A DNA stretch of 64,000 nucleotides from Oreohelix idahoensis (GCA_024509875.1 JAMPIV010012277.1:373734-437733), one strand, 5' to 3'. Counted from the stretch's first letter, positions 36,589 to 41,076 are shown. Notes: generated by a model from the sequence alone, not told the origin. Translations and numbers: made by a program.

Positions 36589-39500
36589 TCATGAGAATGA
36601 AGCAGCTACTGCAGCCCCATGGTGGCAGTCTGAAACTCCACTACCCAGCTGTAAATGGGCACCTGATTCAGCTCTTGAGTTAGAGAAAGTCAGAAGCAGC
36701 AAGAAATGGAACTGTCATCACACTACATTAAGCTAAGACCTAATATAGTAAAGTCTCTAACACTTCACCCTCAGCTAATCAGACCAGCTATTGTGTGAGA
36801 CTCTCAGTCCATTTTTTGGACAGTGCAAAGTGAATGGCTACAGCATAAATGGGTAACATTCTCAGAGGCCTTAACCCTTTGACAGGAACTGATGTGGATC
36901 TACTGTCCTGGTTGGTCATGCCAGAGCTCACAGCAGTAAAAGAGCTGATAAATCTAGTCTCGAGAGCACCCATACTAGGGACATATGCATGGAAGCATAT
37001 CTGGTGTCATCCTTATTTGACCACTAGCACAATGCTACAATATACAGATGTGGAAGTTAACCTCTGTCTGTGAGGCTGATTACACCCTCATTGACTCTTG
37101 AAATCATCCACACACTTCCAGGGATTCCCTCTGGTGAAACATGTTGAGAACCCAGTATTGCACACTAAGCTTGGAGGAGTCACTTGAGCCCGAGGCATAA
37201 CTCTGGCTGTTACCTGGTTGGCTGCATGCGGGGGGATTTCACTGTGGTCCCATGATAGGCAGGGGGAGCTGAGAAGTGGCTTTGTGCAGGACAGTATTTT
37301 AGCTCTGCCTATTTGGAGAGCCCCCTTGGATGGTGGGGAATGCACAGTATTCCACGTTTCTTACTCCCAGCTTGGGACTAGATGTGACAATCCTTTAAAT
37401 GCAAGCCAATCTGGAGAATGTTACAAACATACCCATTGCCCGTTCCTTCCGAAAAGTGGGTGACATGTGTTCACTATAGTCATGACTTGCACGTGAAAAG
37501 CAAATTTTAGCAATGTTATCAACAGGCTTTGCCATAAGAAGCATTTTCAAACATGCATTATTTCCCTTTCCACCACGTACATTTGATTGGCCTTGGGGGT
37601 ACACACACGTAACACAGATTTGATTTATTGTCAGATTAACAAACATAGTTTAAACATGCAACAAAATGCAGCAAAACTTTTTTGACTGAGTGTTCAGGTT
37701 TTTAAAAAAACATCTTAGTTGAAAGGACCTAAAAGTTGAAAGTGGCCTTTAACTTTTTTTGAGCAGTATATATTGAATATGGATCTCACTGATTAACACA
37801 ATCCAAAGAAAATTTCCTGCCACTCACACAAAGACTTCACACCCAAAACTACTACAGACATTCTGTCATCAACTCCACAACATGTGCACCTAAAACGCAA
37901 AGATCTTCTTGGATCCTTAGCTCCTGACTGATAAGGCAGTCAGTGGCCATCATGCCTAGTGGTGTCTTGTAGGGCAGCAACAAACTGTCCCCATTTTGCT
38001 CGGTCAGTGGCCATTCTTTGTGGTGCCATGCCCCCAGCTCTGGTTCATGCTTTGCATGTCAGCCTCCACTGTTGTCTGCCAGATTGTCTTTAGTCTGCCT
38101 CTCTTATCGCCGTCCTTCTGGGGTCCATAGTATAGCTGTTCTGGTGATGGTGTCAAGGTCCCTTCTGAGGACATGGCCAACCCAGTTCAAGCATCTGACT
38201 GCACTGTGTAAGCAGTTCCTCGTTGGAGATGGTATTTGGCCCAAAAATAAAACGCAGTGATGCGTGGCAGTATTTGAACCATTATCCATCTGGGAAAAGC
38301 CTGCGTTTCAGTCACCGTGCACAGCTCTTGACACATAATTTTGTTGAAGGCCTAGGCTTTTTGAGTAATGAGGATAATCTGTACTGACTAGAGCAAAAAA
38401 GACAAAGGGTGTAGGAGATACTAGGGAGACATATCAGAGATAGGCCTATTGTGATATATCAGGGTAGAACAGAGACACCTGCATTGAAGTGGTGCTGAGG
38501 GAAAGTATCCAGAAGATAGGACCACATACCTTTGATAGAAATGAGAGAATGATTGCAGAGTGTCCTCATTGGTTTGTAAGTTTTCTTCAGTGTATAATGC
38601 TGTTGTAATATCTGAGAGAGCATCCAATTTGCAGAGAGTGGTTGGAGCTCTTGCTTCTCACAGCAGAGTTACAGTGTTCTCGATTCAAAACTTAGTAGCA
38701 TCTTGCTCTAACCTACCTAACTGTAAATGGGTACCGGGTTCTGCTTTTGAGTTCGAGAAGACAAAAGGCAGGGAGGAAGGAAACTGGACACCCCCACCAC
38801 AGAAAACTGGGCCTAGTATAGGGAAGTCTGTAACACTTGTCTCCTCTAGGGCAGTACTTGCCGTGGGACTACATTTGCTTTACCTTTAATATCTGGGAAG
38901 AATGTTGTTTACTGTATCTATACTACTGGACAAAAGTTAAGGGCCACCATTCAGTTTAGACAAGGTTTATATAATTGATTGGCAAACTGTAAAGACAAGT
39001 GAAAATGTCATTAAAACTGAGCTCAGAGAAATGTGTATACATTTCTGTGTGCACTAGGTTAATTTTTTTTAAATGTCCAAAAACTGGGTCACTAACCCGC
39101 ACGTGAAAATTGCCATTGTTGCTGCAAAAACTCGTGGTTTTTGCAACACGCCCCACTAGTTCAAAAAGTGAGTTGAATTTGAATGCACGTGGAAAATGAT
39201 CATCGGTAAAGAGTGTTCACCGTTGGTATGCAATAAATCAGTATGACAAGTGGTCGAAATGATCACTGCATTAGCCATGCCACCAAGGAAAAGTCTCAGC
39301 ACTGTAGACCGTGGTCAAGCCATGGCATGGATTCAGGATGGTCAATCTGTTCGTCATGTTGCAAGACGTTTAGCAGTGTCCCACTCTACCATTCAGAGAC
39401 TTCTTGAGAGATTTCAAGCTACCGGACATTTGGAAAATCGATCCTGCTCACGAAGAATTATATAAACCTTGTCTAAACTGAATGGCGGCCCTTAACTTTT

Positions 39501-40698
39501 GTCCAGTAGTATATTTATCTATTTTCGTATCATGTTTTTTGTAGCACTGGCTTGGTTTTTAAGAAGCATCTGTATCAGTGTCTCTCAGCCTGTTAGGAAA
39601 CTCAGACCTTCAGTTGATGCCTCTAGTTATGTCCGTGGATATAGAGATAAGGAAAAATAAGTTAGTGTCCCATTGTGGTTTAAAAGTTTTTGAAGAAGTT
39701 AATTACCAGACATGAATACAGTGTGATCAGGATTTACTCAATATCAATTAAAATGAATTAGAACTAATGCAAGCTGGGAACTTGACGACTTTGATCCACT
39801 GTCGCTGAGTGTCAGCTCTTGGTGACCTTGATGCCATTATGTGGTACTGCACAGTTTGTTTAATCTGTTTTGGGCTGATATAAATTCTATTATCTATGTG
39901 GTAGGAGTTGTTTGCAAGCTGGGGAACAATGTGGAAAAAGATTGCTACTGCTTATAAAGTTCATAATTTTATCACAATCTTTACTGACACTCAAGTGGGG
40001 TTAATAGTGCATTGCTGTCCTCATACTGTAAAACTGTTTTGGTGACTTTTTAGACTATATATGTGCATAATTTGGAAGTACCAGACAATCAGCCTTATCA
40101 GAAAATGCACTCTCCGTATTAGTCTGTTCATACAGTGTTTTACAGTATGTGGATTAACATTTCTGTCAGTACCACTTACATGTCATTAGATGATAAACTA
40201 CACATATTTCTAAACTTCACATATTCCTTTCTTCAGTTGTCTATCACATTGGGTTCCCTGAATGAAGAGCCCCTTCTGGACACAAGCGGGGATGAGAAAT
40301 CAGAAACCGTAACATCAACACTCTTCACACTTGAAGCGCCACAGGAACTAGATAAAGACACAAATATCTTTGAGGAGGAAAGCACAATCACTGAAGAAAA
40401 CTTAACAGTGCGGTCGCAGAAACCAGCATACGAACGCAGTCTAAGTGAAGATTTACTGGCAACAGGTGAAGAACACTTTAAGGCAAGCTACACAGATGAT
40501 GAAGATGAAGAAGATCACATCACTGTCACATTATCTAACGTGGCATCATCCGCACCAGAACTTTACTCCAGTGATGCTGGCTACAGTAACAACAGCCTTC
40601 CTGGTCAAGAGGGAAGCAGCCATGACGTGCTGGAAGAGGAACAAAACCACTTTGATAGCTCTTGTTTGGATTACAATGAAGACAGTCCGTGGGTCTAA
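4944..40698 (+). CDS. RBM26: RBM26/RBM27-like RNA-binding protein, C-terminal half (8 exons)
   Basis: Spliced coding region assembled from exons 4944-5090, 12900-13085, 14364-14432, 17806-17931, 19187-19369, 33290-33376, 34839-34952 and 40237-40698 (stop TAA). Every exon is flanked by AG and GT, has a length divisible by three and joins in phase 0. The order matches the C-terminal half of RBM26/RBM27 and fly swm: linker, a [10 protein letters not shown] motif, a short coiled coil, an RG-rich stretch (YGRGRGWLG), an RRM (RNP2-like TIEVKGF, then [14 protein letters not shown]1-like VFLTYATR, last strand TLIVRWN), and an acidic tail ending in PWV. In other animals these nuclear proteins act in poly(A) RNA metabolism and exosome targeting (PAXT-associated); that role is inferred here. 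The N-terminal half (PWI-like region, CCCH finger, first RRM in the family) should lie upstream of the window. Whether it is RBM26 or the pre-duplication orthologue is not resolvable. Confidence 0.85.
5105..5360 (+). repeat. Dispersed repeat Y, partial copy
   Basis: Shares ordered blocks (GGATCTGTTGTCCTGGTT, then GAGAGCTTCTGTAGTGGG) with 36835-37420. Two other copies at 12205-12830 and 36835-37420 are longer. Family unknown. Confidence 0.5.
5361..6288 (+). other. Intronic sequence, nothing recognised
   Basis: I see no convincing coding frame or repeat here. The 67-aa ORF at 5418-5621 has no recognisable motif. Confidence 0.5.
6294..7829 (+). mobile_element. Solo LTR of the Gmr1-like family, TSD GTCCA
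   Basis: 1536 bp starting TGTTGCGTGCATATTTTT and ending AAAAACTTTACA, flanked by perfect 5-bp direct repeats GTCCA (6289-6293 and 7830-7834). It is the reverse complement of the LTRs at 20149-21664 and 28492-30009, more diverged than those are from each other, with a slightly longer right end containing three ACTTTACA copies. No gag or pol flanks it, so it arose by LTR-LTR recombination. It includes a SINE-like segment near 7680-7740 (CCCATTTACAGCTGGGTAG) that is also present in the other two LTRs. Confidence 0.88.
7835..8207 (+). other. Intronic sequence, nothing recognised
   Basis: AT-rich spacer between the solo LTR and a LINE fragment. No gene or repeat identified. Confidence 0.5.
8208..8812 (+). 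pseudogene. 5'-truncated LINE, C-terminal ORF2 fragment plus 3' UTR
   Basis: An open frame to 8717 encodes the C-terminal end of a non-LTR retrotransposon polyprotein, with the typical LLYGSETWT and [19 protein letters not shown] motifs that follow the reverse transcriptase domain. The fingers, palm and endonuclease are missing because of 5' truncation. The 3' UTR ends in the same sequence (CTGTCACCTCGGGCGCATTC, then GGGCTATTAT) as the element at 1841-2463, so this LINE type is the likely driver of that element. It lies in a host intron in the gene's sense orientation. Confidence 0.8.
8815..9577 (-). pseudogene. LINE RNase H domain and C-terminus (I/Jockey-type), split copy
   Basis: Minus-strand RNase HI domain of a non-LTR retrotransposon: first catalytic Asp in [10 protein letters not shown], Glu in MRMEVEAV, Asp in IVSDSQS, and the final [12 protein letters not shown] motif. 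The ORF from 9577 ends at 9053. The homologous C-terminal segment ([15 protein letters not shown], then [14 protein letters not shown]) continues in another frame at 8784-9005, so it is frameshifted. The upstream part of the same copy (11690-12086) lies on the far side of the DNA transposon at 9610-11686. Confidence 0.8.
9610..9659 (+). repeat. Left terminal inverted repeat of the DNA transposon
   Basis: Starts GGTCAGTTTCTTGCGCTG. Pairs with the reverse complement of 11636-11686 over about 50 bases with one gap. Confidence 0.7.
9859..11550 (+). pseudogene. Transposase-like protein with EHGE-FHQD motif, in-frame stop
   Basis: Coding frame of 563 codons plus stop. I prefer ATG 9859 ([13 protein letters not shown]) over the upstream in-frame ATG 9793 because the protein becomes regular from there. 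Order: an N-terminal Cys-rich ZAD-like finger (CYVCGYF ... CSTCANT), a second CX2C (CNFC), a variable acidic linker, then a DDE-like region with [28 protein letters not shown] and [13 protein letters not shown], and C-terminal SDEHGE/FHQDI followed by [11 protein letters not shown] and [13 protein letters not shown] at 11398-11400 interrupts between EHGE and FHQD where this family, as I recall it, has Arg; CGA to TGA is a CpG transition. The frame then stays open for 49 codons to TAA 11548-11550. This type is abundant in arthropod and other invertebrate genomes as uncharacterised proteins. Catalytic assignments are inference. Confidence 0.7.
11636..11686 (-). repeat. Right terminal inverted repeat of the DNA transposon
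   Basis: Ends TGCGC-type block then TTGACC on the plus strand. Mirror of 9610-9659; TGATAGAGA and CGGTTT are exact matches to TCTCTATCA and CCGTTT-type positions on the left. Confidence 0.7.
11690..12086 (-). pseudogene. LINE fragment upstream of RNase H (split copy)
   Basis: Minus-strand frame with the conserved connection-region sequence of RNase-H-bearing LINEs ([29 protein letters not shown], then LGRECRTW). It lies immediately upstream, in the same orientation, of the RNase H fragment at 8815-9577; the two are separated by the DNA transposon. An A13/T10 homopolymer at about 11709-11731 and frame breaks show it is dead. Confidence 0.65.
12205..12830 (+). repeat. Dispersed repeat Y
   Basis: About 600 bp shared with 36835-37420 in the same orientation: common blocks ATGCTACAATATAC, CCAGGGATTCCC, GCACACTAAGCTTGGA and GATAGGCAGGGGGAGCTGAG. 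No coding capacity seen. It ends before the 3' splice site at 12899. Confidence 0.7.
12900..13085 (+). CDS. RBM26: RBM26-like exon 2 of window
   Basis: 62 codons between TTATTTGCAG and GTTTGTAT. Contains [12 protein letters not shown], which corresponds to the conserved KTV(Y/F)NPAA motif before the coiled coil of RBM26/27, and ends RAEEERK at the start of the helix. Confidence 0.85.
13240..13430 (-). repeat. Dispersed repeat F (LINE/SINE 3' end)
   Basis: Related to 18835-18985 and 32935-33090 (opposite orientation) and 34125-34335 (same orientation). Shared blocks on the reverse strand include GAAAATGATGAGGAA, TTGAAGGCCTATGCTCC-like sequence and GGGGAGCTAA, followed in other copies by a TTGA repeat, as at a LINE/SINE 3' end. 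Confidence 0.6.
13660..14363 (+). other. Intronic sequence, nothing recognised
   Basis: AT-rich intron with a 17-base T run near 13961 and an imperfect direct repeat (AAGGTTAGAGATAGACAAGA) near 14197-14255. No gene found. Confidence 0.5.
14364..14432 (+). CDS. RBM26: RBM26-like exon 3 of window (coiled coil)
   Basis: 23 codons, [20 protein letters not shown] then LLK, between CATCACTAG and GTAAATAA. Corresponds to the LISKLEKNKTM-type helix of RBM26/27 and joins exon 2 in phase 0 to continue the coiled coil. Confidence 0.85.
14938..15393 (-). pseudogene. 5'-truncated LINE A copy with 15-bp TSD
   Basis: C-terminal ORF2 sequence of a LINE on the minus strand ([34 protein letters not shown] terminus) with a 3' end of TTACTTAGT type. 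Flanked by the perfect 15-bp repeat ACACTATGAACTTAC (14923-14937 and 15394-15408). The frame is broken in the middle: in the intact order the [16 protein letters not shown] segment would sit between the two open pieces. Other copies of LINE A: 30101-30625, 34395-34595 and 41077-41360. Confidence 0.85.
15498..17098 (+). pseudogene. LINE B reverse transcriptase ORF, catalytic DD deleted
   Basis: A 521-codon open frame (first ATG 15492, coding past the TSD edge; stop 17055-17057) covering the LINE reverse transcriptase from [14 protein letters not shown] through [33 protein letters not shown] and GVRQGCPLS to the C-terminal [11 protein letters not shown] and [13 protein letters not shown] motifs. 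At about 16318-16335 the active-site block is missing: sequence runs LEDLEYAD straight into [12 protein letters not shown], so the second Asp and some 20 residues are deleted in frame. The unit is 5'-truncated, ends in a GAA repeat and has a 12-bp TSD ATAACTTTGAAT (15486-15497, 17099-17110). Open but catalytically dead. Confidence 0.88.
17111..17805 (+). other. Intronic sequence, nothing recognised
   Basis: AT-rich spacer between LINE B and exon 4, without recognisable repeats or ORFs. Confidence 0.5.
17806..17931 (+). CDS. RBM26: RBM26-like exon 4 of window
   Basis: 42 codons from [19 protein letters not shown] to YVSGYEQ between CTCCTCAG and GTAAGTTT. Continues the helical segment (compare LTKNITKLKDEV in vertebrate RBM26) into the linker before the RG-rich region. 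Confidence 0.82.
18510..18735 (+). repeat. tRNA-derived SINE S2
   Basis: The head contains a good A box (TGGCAAAGCAG) and, about 40 bp later, a decayed B box (GGGTTCCAGGACC). The body has CAGCTGTAAATGGGTACC, CTTGAGTTAG, GGCAGCAAGGAA and GTCTCTAACACTTCA, and the tail is a short ATG/ATA repeat. Other copies: 33890-34060, 36605-36790 and 38640-38880. Part of the body also occurs inside the family-1 LTRs. Confidence 0.8.
18835..18985 (+). repeat. Dispersed repeat F
   Basis: Copy of the repeat at 13240-13430 in the opposite orientation, ending GGGGAGCTAAAAGG then ATTGATTGATTG. Confidence 0.65.
19187..19369 (+). CDS. RBM26: RBM26-like exon 5 of window (RG box and RRM start)
   Basis: 61 codons between ATTATTTAG and GTAAAATA. 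Starts with an RG-rich stretch ([11 protein letters not shown] ... GPRGRGH), then [19 protein letters not shown], the first beta strand (RNP2-like) and helix of the second RRM, as in RBM26/27 where an RG-rich run precedes PRALEISAF. Confidence 0.9.
19617..19825 (-). mobile_element. Short element with LINE B 3' tail and 10-bp TSD
   Basis: 209 bp between perfect repeats GACATGCAGT (19607-19616 and 19826-19835). On the minus strand its last 75 bases match the 3' end of LINE B (GACGCCACTAGGCGT, CCGACC region, CCTTAGCC-type block and a GAA repeat), preceded by a short unrelated head in which a CACGTCTAGTGGCGTC block is duplicated. It looks like a SINE that uses the LINE B tail. Confidence 0.7.
20149..21664 (-). 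repeat. 3' LTR of the family-1 element
   Basis: 1516 bp, on the plus strand TGTAAAGTATCAG ... GCACGCAACA (element orientation TGTTGCG ... TTTACA). Near-identical to 28492-30009 and homologous to the solo LTR at 6294-7829. Contains a SINE S2-like segment at about 20245-20330 (CCAGCTGTAAATGGGTAACT). Confidence 0.93.
21665..22072 (-). other. 3' untranslated part of the family-1 element and polypurine tract
   Basis: No ORF. In element orientation the last bases before the 3' LTR read CCGAGGGGTGTGGTAATC, the likely polypurine tract region. An A10 run and a T14 run lie close to it. Confidence 0.55.
22073..25246 (-). CDS. pol: Pol polyprotein, integrase before reverse transcriptase
   Basis: 1057 codons, GTG at the right end only marking where the frame is open; translation probably comes from gag by -1 shift. 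Residues 1-75 finish the retropepsin begun in gag ([11 protein letters not shown]). Integrase: H2C2 finger around residues 193-235 ([11 protein letters not shown] ... CRSCKVC), core with Asp in MAIDIIGPF (about 265), Asp in ILSDHGTQ (about 325) and Glu in GMVERLNR (about 361), spaced D-35-E, then a GPY/F-like [11 protein letters not shown]. Reverse transcriptase: [23 protein letters not shown], and the active site [10 protein letters not shown] (near 22880). RNase [27 protein letters not shown] and a C-terminal ADILSRCP. All catalytic residues I can check are present and there are no internal stops. No envelope gene follows. Confidence 0.93.
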   Translation of the reverse strand: MHYHWSEAITRKSFSRATGNIVKCVTFGGTLEKYSTAIINIATPFFTGEVQACLLPNPIADLIIGRIHGVKECTPQQISNWENVNMQSANAVITRAQALNMPQSSHSEDNDAQIQDDPLEISHDSFIKQQEDDPTLKKFFTLATKGDPNKDTNRKSWITMKNGVLVRMVQDSAKSIHSQILVPKNMRVKILQHAHDSQCAGHMGFSRTKARVLQSFFWPAVNKDIRIYCRSCKVCQEIKSRGPRHDAPIQAADIPIRPFQKMAIDIIGPFKIKSARGHQFILTCVDMCTRWPEAVPLKSITTADVADALWLIFSRLGFPAEILSDHGTQLISDTMSQVMSTLKIERSLSSIYHPMSNGMVERLNRTLKNLLGKITEDHPQDWDRVLPAALFAYREVANEHTGFSPFELVFGAKPRGPMSLLHDLITADNIVDDTKSSYEYVIALRHKIIEACKLATASSEFAKQKAREFANKKRCLRQLCPGDKAFVLLPCRENRLLISWKGPYDIISKVSDVDYIVDIDGKRKTFHINMLTEFHERPDYLQPVFQATDDFPVQHGQYSSLSVIQDEETSFSDVNLPFPLIPLHSNESWKDVAISPELSPGEQKQVSTMLEQFQDVLTDIPGQTDVIQHDIILTDHSPIRVRPYPIPIHFQAQVEKELDEMIELKIIEPSTSAYSSPMVIVRKKDNNIRLCVDYRKLNQVTKFDAEPMPLLEELLTRLSNSHFFSKLDLSKGYWQVPLSEHAKPFTAFSTPRGLFQWNFMPFGLMNAPATFVRMMRRILSHRSDVIAYLDDICLFSDTWNDHYNGINELLSILREHNLTAKPSKACIGFSEISFLGHRVGHGFLKTEDHNTSKILNISIPKTKKQVRSLLGLIQFYGRFIPNLSSIMSPLSSLLKKGSPNVVHWTQECQSSLDKVKTMFSTSPILVLPSKDKTFILRSDASSTGIGAALMQEYSGTLHPVMYISRKLNAAEKNYSVLDRELLAMVWSILKLQRFLLGAHFIVETDQKALTAIQSKNLKSARSTRYAIALQPFHFAVRAIRGSENVMADILSRCPHDS
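25183..27093 (-). CDS. gag: Gag with long coiled coil, protease start at its C-terminus
   Basis: 636 codons from ATG 27091-27093. Residues about 28-185 are an extreme E/K/A coiled coil built from repeats such as AAAEQKKLE; the DNA (26595-26800) is a 33-nt tandem repeat. Then comes the Gag core ([47 protein letters not shown]), an N/R/Y-rich basic tail ([12 protein letters not shown]) and CSQC ... SCGH instead of a classic zinc knuckle. The last residues hold the aspartic protease site [10 protein letters not shown], completed in the pol frame. Gag and pol overlap by 64 nt (25183-25246) with pol at -1. Start choice: first ATG of the frame, conserved position with the gag at 1-1274. Confidence 0.9.
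   Translation of the reverse strand: MSTLDYFITQGKSLDKTGKDLEQWAVAQYDKALAVEEKKAAAEEKKAAAEERKLQIEEKKAAAEERKALAEEKRLEKEADTAAELKKLQMQVEERRFEAEQKKLEADAEQKKLEVAAAAEQKKLEAAAEQKKLEVAAAAEQKKLEVAAAAEQKKLEAAAAAEQKKLDREAEERKAIREHEFELEKLKLTCMSNVNQASGGNGKPFVYKVKVPAFNPTSDDITFWLSRFERACRSHNVDKSQYVNQLSENLKGESLSKLYFVEEADKDNYDAVRAALIKRYQLSEEGYRLLFKTMRPEVGVEFSDFISKARITLSRWIELSKTEKTFDGLTDLLLRDKVMSSVNKSFLEFLHERKPGTIKQMEEYCDQYATAHPDMILGNSNIKESMPVASATEYNQNYSHKFQGAKNKFDKKVNWDKYQNQDNRSNQSSSSKNWNRSDSPRHARGSHNVRNSRKGSSYRNYPSASWRQKKQYYRDTQYNEHDDYDHEYYDSNPNRGYNRGNNNYRDNYNRGRSQHKRHGKSYYQANSAQQEFHDTDNQNNDKKDSNSVANSAFDFARASECSQCKTLFDPTTVSTLSCGHPLPALHASIAHNGRGALVFNRGLIDGTPVSILFDSGCTTIGVRQSLVNPSLELQAI
27094..28491 (-). other. 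5' leader of the family-1 element with tandem repeats
   Basis: 1.4 kb of AT-rich untranslated sequence between PBS and gag. At 27153-27490 it contains about four tandem units of 95-112 bp, each with GAGACAAGCCTTACAAA-like, ATCAAAGATCACTTGAGTAC and CTGTGGAAAAAATATTTCCC blocks. In element orientation the first bases inside the LTR are GTGGCGAGCCAGATTCCTGG (about 28472-28491); TGGCGAGCC is the presumed primer binding site. Confidence 0.75.
28492..30009 (-). repeat. 5' LTR of the family-1 element
   Basis: 1518 bp, same termini as 20149-21664. The differences I see are a GT repeat-length change near 28563 and about five point changes. It should contain the element's promoter, reading leftward, antisense to the host gene. 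No TATA box is assigned. Confidence 0.93.
30101..30625 (-). pseudogene. LINE A 3' copy
   Basis: Minus-strand 153-codon frame (30109-30570) with [64 protein letters not shown] and terminus HGRRGTTK. This is the best-preserved copy of LINE A's C-terminus and 3' end in the window. It is 5'-truncated and abuts another LINE fragment in the opposite orientation at about 30626. Confidence 0.85.
30640..31850 (+). pseudogene. LINE reverse transcriptase fragment, frameshifted
   Basis: Plus-strand remnants of a LINE ORF2: first frame 30647-31033 ([37 protein letters not shown]), then after frame loss 31162-31845 with [31 protein letters not shown] and the active site [12 protein letters not shown], ending in [14 protein letters not shown]. 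Several frame breaks between 31000 and 31160 make it non-functional. Endonuclease and C-terminus are absent. It may be the central part of the LINE A family: LINE A copies elsewhere start where this one ends. Confidence 0.85.
32060..32605 (+). pseudogene. LINE D C-terminus and 3' UTR
   Basis: A decayed plus-strand frame reads [18 protein letters not shown] and later [13 protein letters not shown], the Cys/His-rich C-terminus of RNase-H-bearing LINEs. The 3' UTR (about 32455-32590: AGGCTACCAACCTCATCATG, GCTGCAGTGGTGGTTCTA, CTCCATAGGGAGC, then a GATGAT repeat) recurs on the minus strand at 41390-41565, 41905-42045 and around the hAT MITE at 45110-45795. Confidence 0.65.
32935..33090 (+). repeat. 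Dispersed repeat F
   Basis: Same family as 13240-13430 and 18835-18985: GGAGAAGTAAACTAGAG, TTTGTTGAAGGCTTATGC, CGGGGAGCTAA then an ATTGA tail. Confidence 0.6.
33290..33376 (+). CDS. RBM26: RBM26-like exon 6 of window (RRM centre)
   Basis: 29 codons between CTGTTGCAG and [23 protein letters not shown] then [14 protein letters not shown]. Beta-2 and the RNP1-like strand (VFLTYATR) of the RRM, matching YGEIEDCQIDDS ... AVITFKTRAEAE of RBM26. The RRM is thus split by the 13.9-kb intron that holds the family-1 element. Confidence 0.9.
33890..34060 (+). repeat. SINE S2 copy, diverged
   Basis: Shares CAGCTTGCAAATGGATAC-like body, CTTCAGTTAGGGAAAG, GGCAGTACGGAACAGAACTG and GTCTCTAACAGTTCA with the copy at 18510-18735. 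The tRNA-like head is not clear. Confidence 0.6.
34125..34335 (-). repeat. Dispersed repeat F
   Basis: Starts CAATACCCTTTAGCTCCCCA on the plus strand, like 13240-13430; a good copy with CTCATTATTTTCACTTC and CTTCTCCATG. Confidence 0.65.
34395..34595 (-). repeat. LINE A internal fragment
   Basis: Minus-strand pieces [19 protein letters not shown] and [20 protein letters not shown], truncated at both ends. It lies directly against repeat F. Confidence 0.75.
34839..34952 (+). CDS. RBM26: RBM26-like exon 7 of window (RRM end)
   Basis: 38 codons between AATTCTAG and [27 protein letters not shown] then [19 protein letters not shown]. Matches AAVHGARFKGQDLKLAWNKP of RBM26 and so completes the RRM; acidic linker follows. 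Confidence 0.92.
35014..35297 (+). repeat. tRNA-derived SINE S1
   Basis: About 280 bp with A box TAGCAAAGTGG and a near-consensus B box (GGTTTGATCCC), then GGCCACAAACGGCTACTGGG, TCGACCCAGCCCC, AAGGCGGCCGGCGTGATGC and TAACGGGATCCTTTACC. A second, better-preserved copy is inserted in a gag gene at 58178-58462. Confidence 0.88.
35395..36497 (+). pseudogene. 5'-truncated LINE C reverse transcriptase
   Basis: Begins inside the RT palm ([14 protein letters not shown]), with [14 protein letters not shown], a stop plus frameshift at about 35645, then [12 protein letters not shown] (active site intact), [31 protein letters not shown] and a C-terminus CAVFGA (36473). It ends with an ATT repeat followed by the (TA)n block. 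Endonuclease and fingers are absent. Confidence 0.88.
36498..36585. repeat. (TA)n microsatellite, ~88 bp
   Basis: Perfect TA dinucleotide run directly after the ATT tail of LINE C; probably grew from that tail. Confidence 0.95.
36605..36790 (+). repeat. SINE S2 copy
   Basis: Body blocks CCCAGCTGTAAATGGGCACC, CTCTTGAGTTAGAG, CAGAAGCAGCAAGAAATGG and AAGTCTCTAACACTTCA as in the copy at 18510-18735. Confidence 0.7.
36835..37420 (+). repeat. Dispersed repeat Y
   Basis: Collinear with 12205-12830 over most of its length, and with 5105-5360 at its left end. Blocks include GCACACTAAGCTTGGAGGAG and TGATAGGCAGGGGGAGCTGA. Confidence 0.75.
37905..38285 (-). repeat. LINE B 3' fragment
   Basis: Minus strand shows [20 protein letters not shown] and the 3' UTR (CACTGACTGCCTTATCAG). 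5'-truncated with a decayed frame. Confidence 0.75.
38640..38880 (+). repeat. SINE S2 copy
   Basis: Contains CTTCTCACAGCAGAGTTACA, CTAACTGTAAATGGGTACC, GAGAAGACAAAAGGCAGGGA and GTCTGTAACACTTG; a diverged copy. Confidence 0.6.
38921..39511 (+). mobile_element. Tc1/mariner-type MITE with ~55-bp TIRs
   Basis: A 591-bp element with long inverted repeats. The left starts TACTACTGGACAAAAGTTAA and continues to TTATATAATT; the right is its reverse complement with one mismatch seen (GGGCCACC versus GGGCCGCC). TA target duplications sit at 38919-38920 and 39512-39513. It carries a short fragment of the transposase gene (39250-39465), so it is a deletion derivative of an autonomous Tc1-like element. 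It lies in the last host intron. Confidence 0.92.
39250..39465 (+). pseudogene. Tc1-like transposase N-terminal HTH fragment
   Basis: About 70 codons, of which the part from [18 protein letters not shown] is recognisable: a paired-like helix-turn-helix of Tc1 transposases ([20 protein letters not shown], then [14 protein letters not shown]). The frame runs into the right TIR and stops there; the second DNA-binding helix set and the whole DDE domain are absent. It could still bind TIRs if expressed, but nothing suggests it is. Confidence 0.8.
39514..40236 (+). other. Intronic sequence, nothing recognised
   Basis: End of the last host intron. No repeat or gene seen; CTTTCTTCAG at 40227-40236 is the 3' splice site. 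Confidence 0.5.
40237..40698 (+). CDS. RBM26: RBM26-like terminal exon (acidic tail, stop)
   Basis: 153 codons plus TAA. Starts [20 protein letters not shown] and goes on as a Ser/Glu/Asp-rich disordered tail ([32 protein letters not shown]). RBM26/27 proteins end in a similar acidic tail, though shorter. The frame is open upstream to 40135, but the AG at 40235-40236 and phase 0 fit exon 7 best. Confidence 0.87.
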   Translation: MSITLGSLNEEPLLDTSGDEKSETVTSTLFTLEAPQELDKDTNIFEEESTITEENLTVRSQKPAYERSLSEDLLATGEEHFKASYTDDEDEEDHITVTLSNVASSAPELYSSDAGYSNNSLPGQEGSSHDVLEEEQNHFDSSCLDYNEDSPWV

Positions 40699-41076
40699 GA
40701 TAGTTGACATCTTAGTTATGAGTTTATAGAATTTTCTTTAATTTGATACTGCCACTTGTGTTATTGTTACATTTACCATTGTTTTCTCTGCTTGCATGAT
40801 GCATTCATTTCTTTGTTACATTGATGCAGTGGAATCTAACATGCTTTTTTTTTAAATTAACAAATTGTTTCATTACTTTATCCAAGGTCTAGTCGTTTGT
40901 TAAGTTTAGAAAGCATGCGACTTCCTTGAAGCAAATGCTCGTTTCTATTTTTCTGACAGTAGTGAATGATTGAGTTAGCGTCATATTATGTCCTGCTGGG
41001 TAAAAACCTCAAAGTCATGTGGATAGAATTTTACATAACAAAAACATTACTTTATATCTCAAAGACTTCGTTGAAA

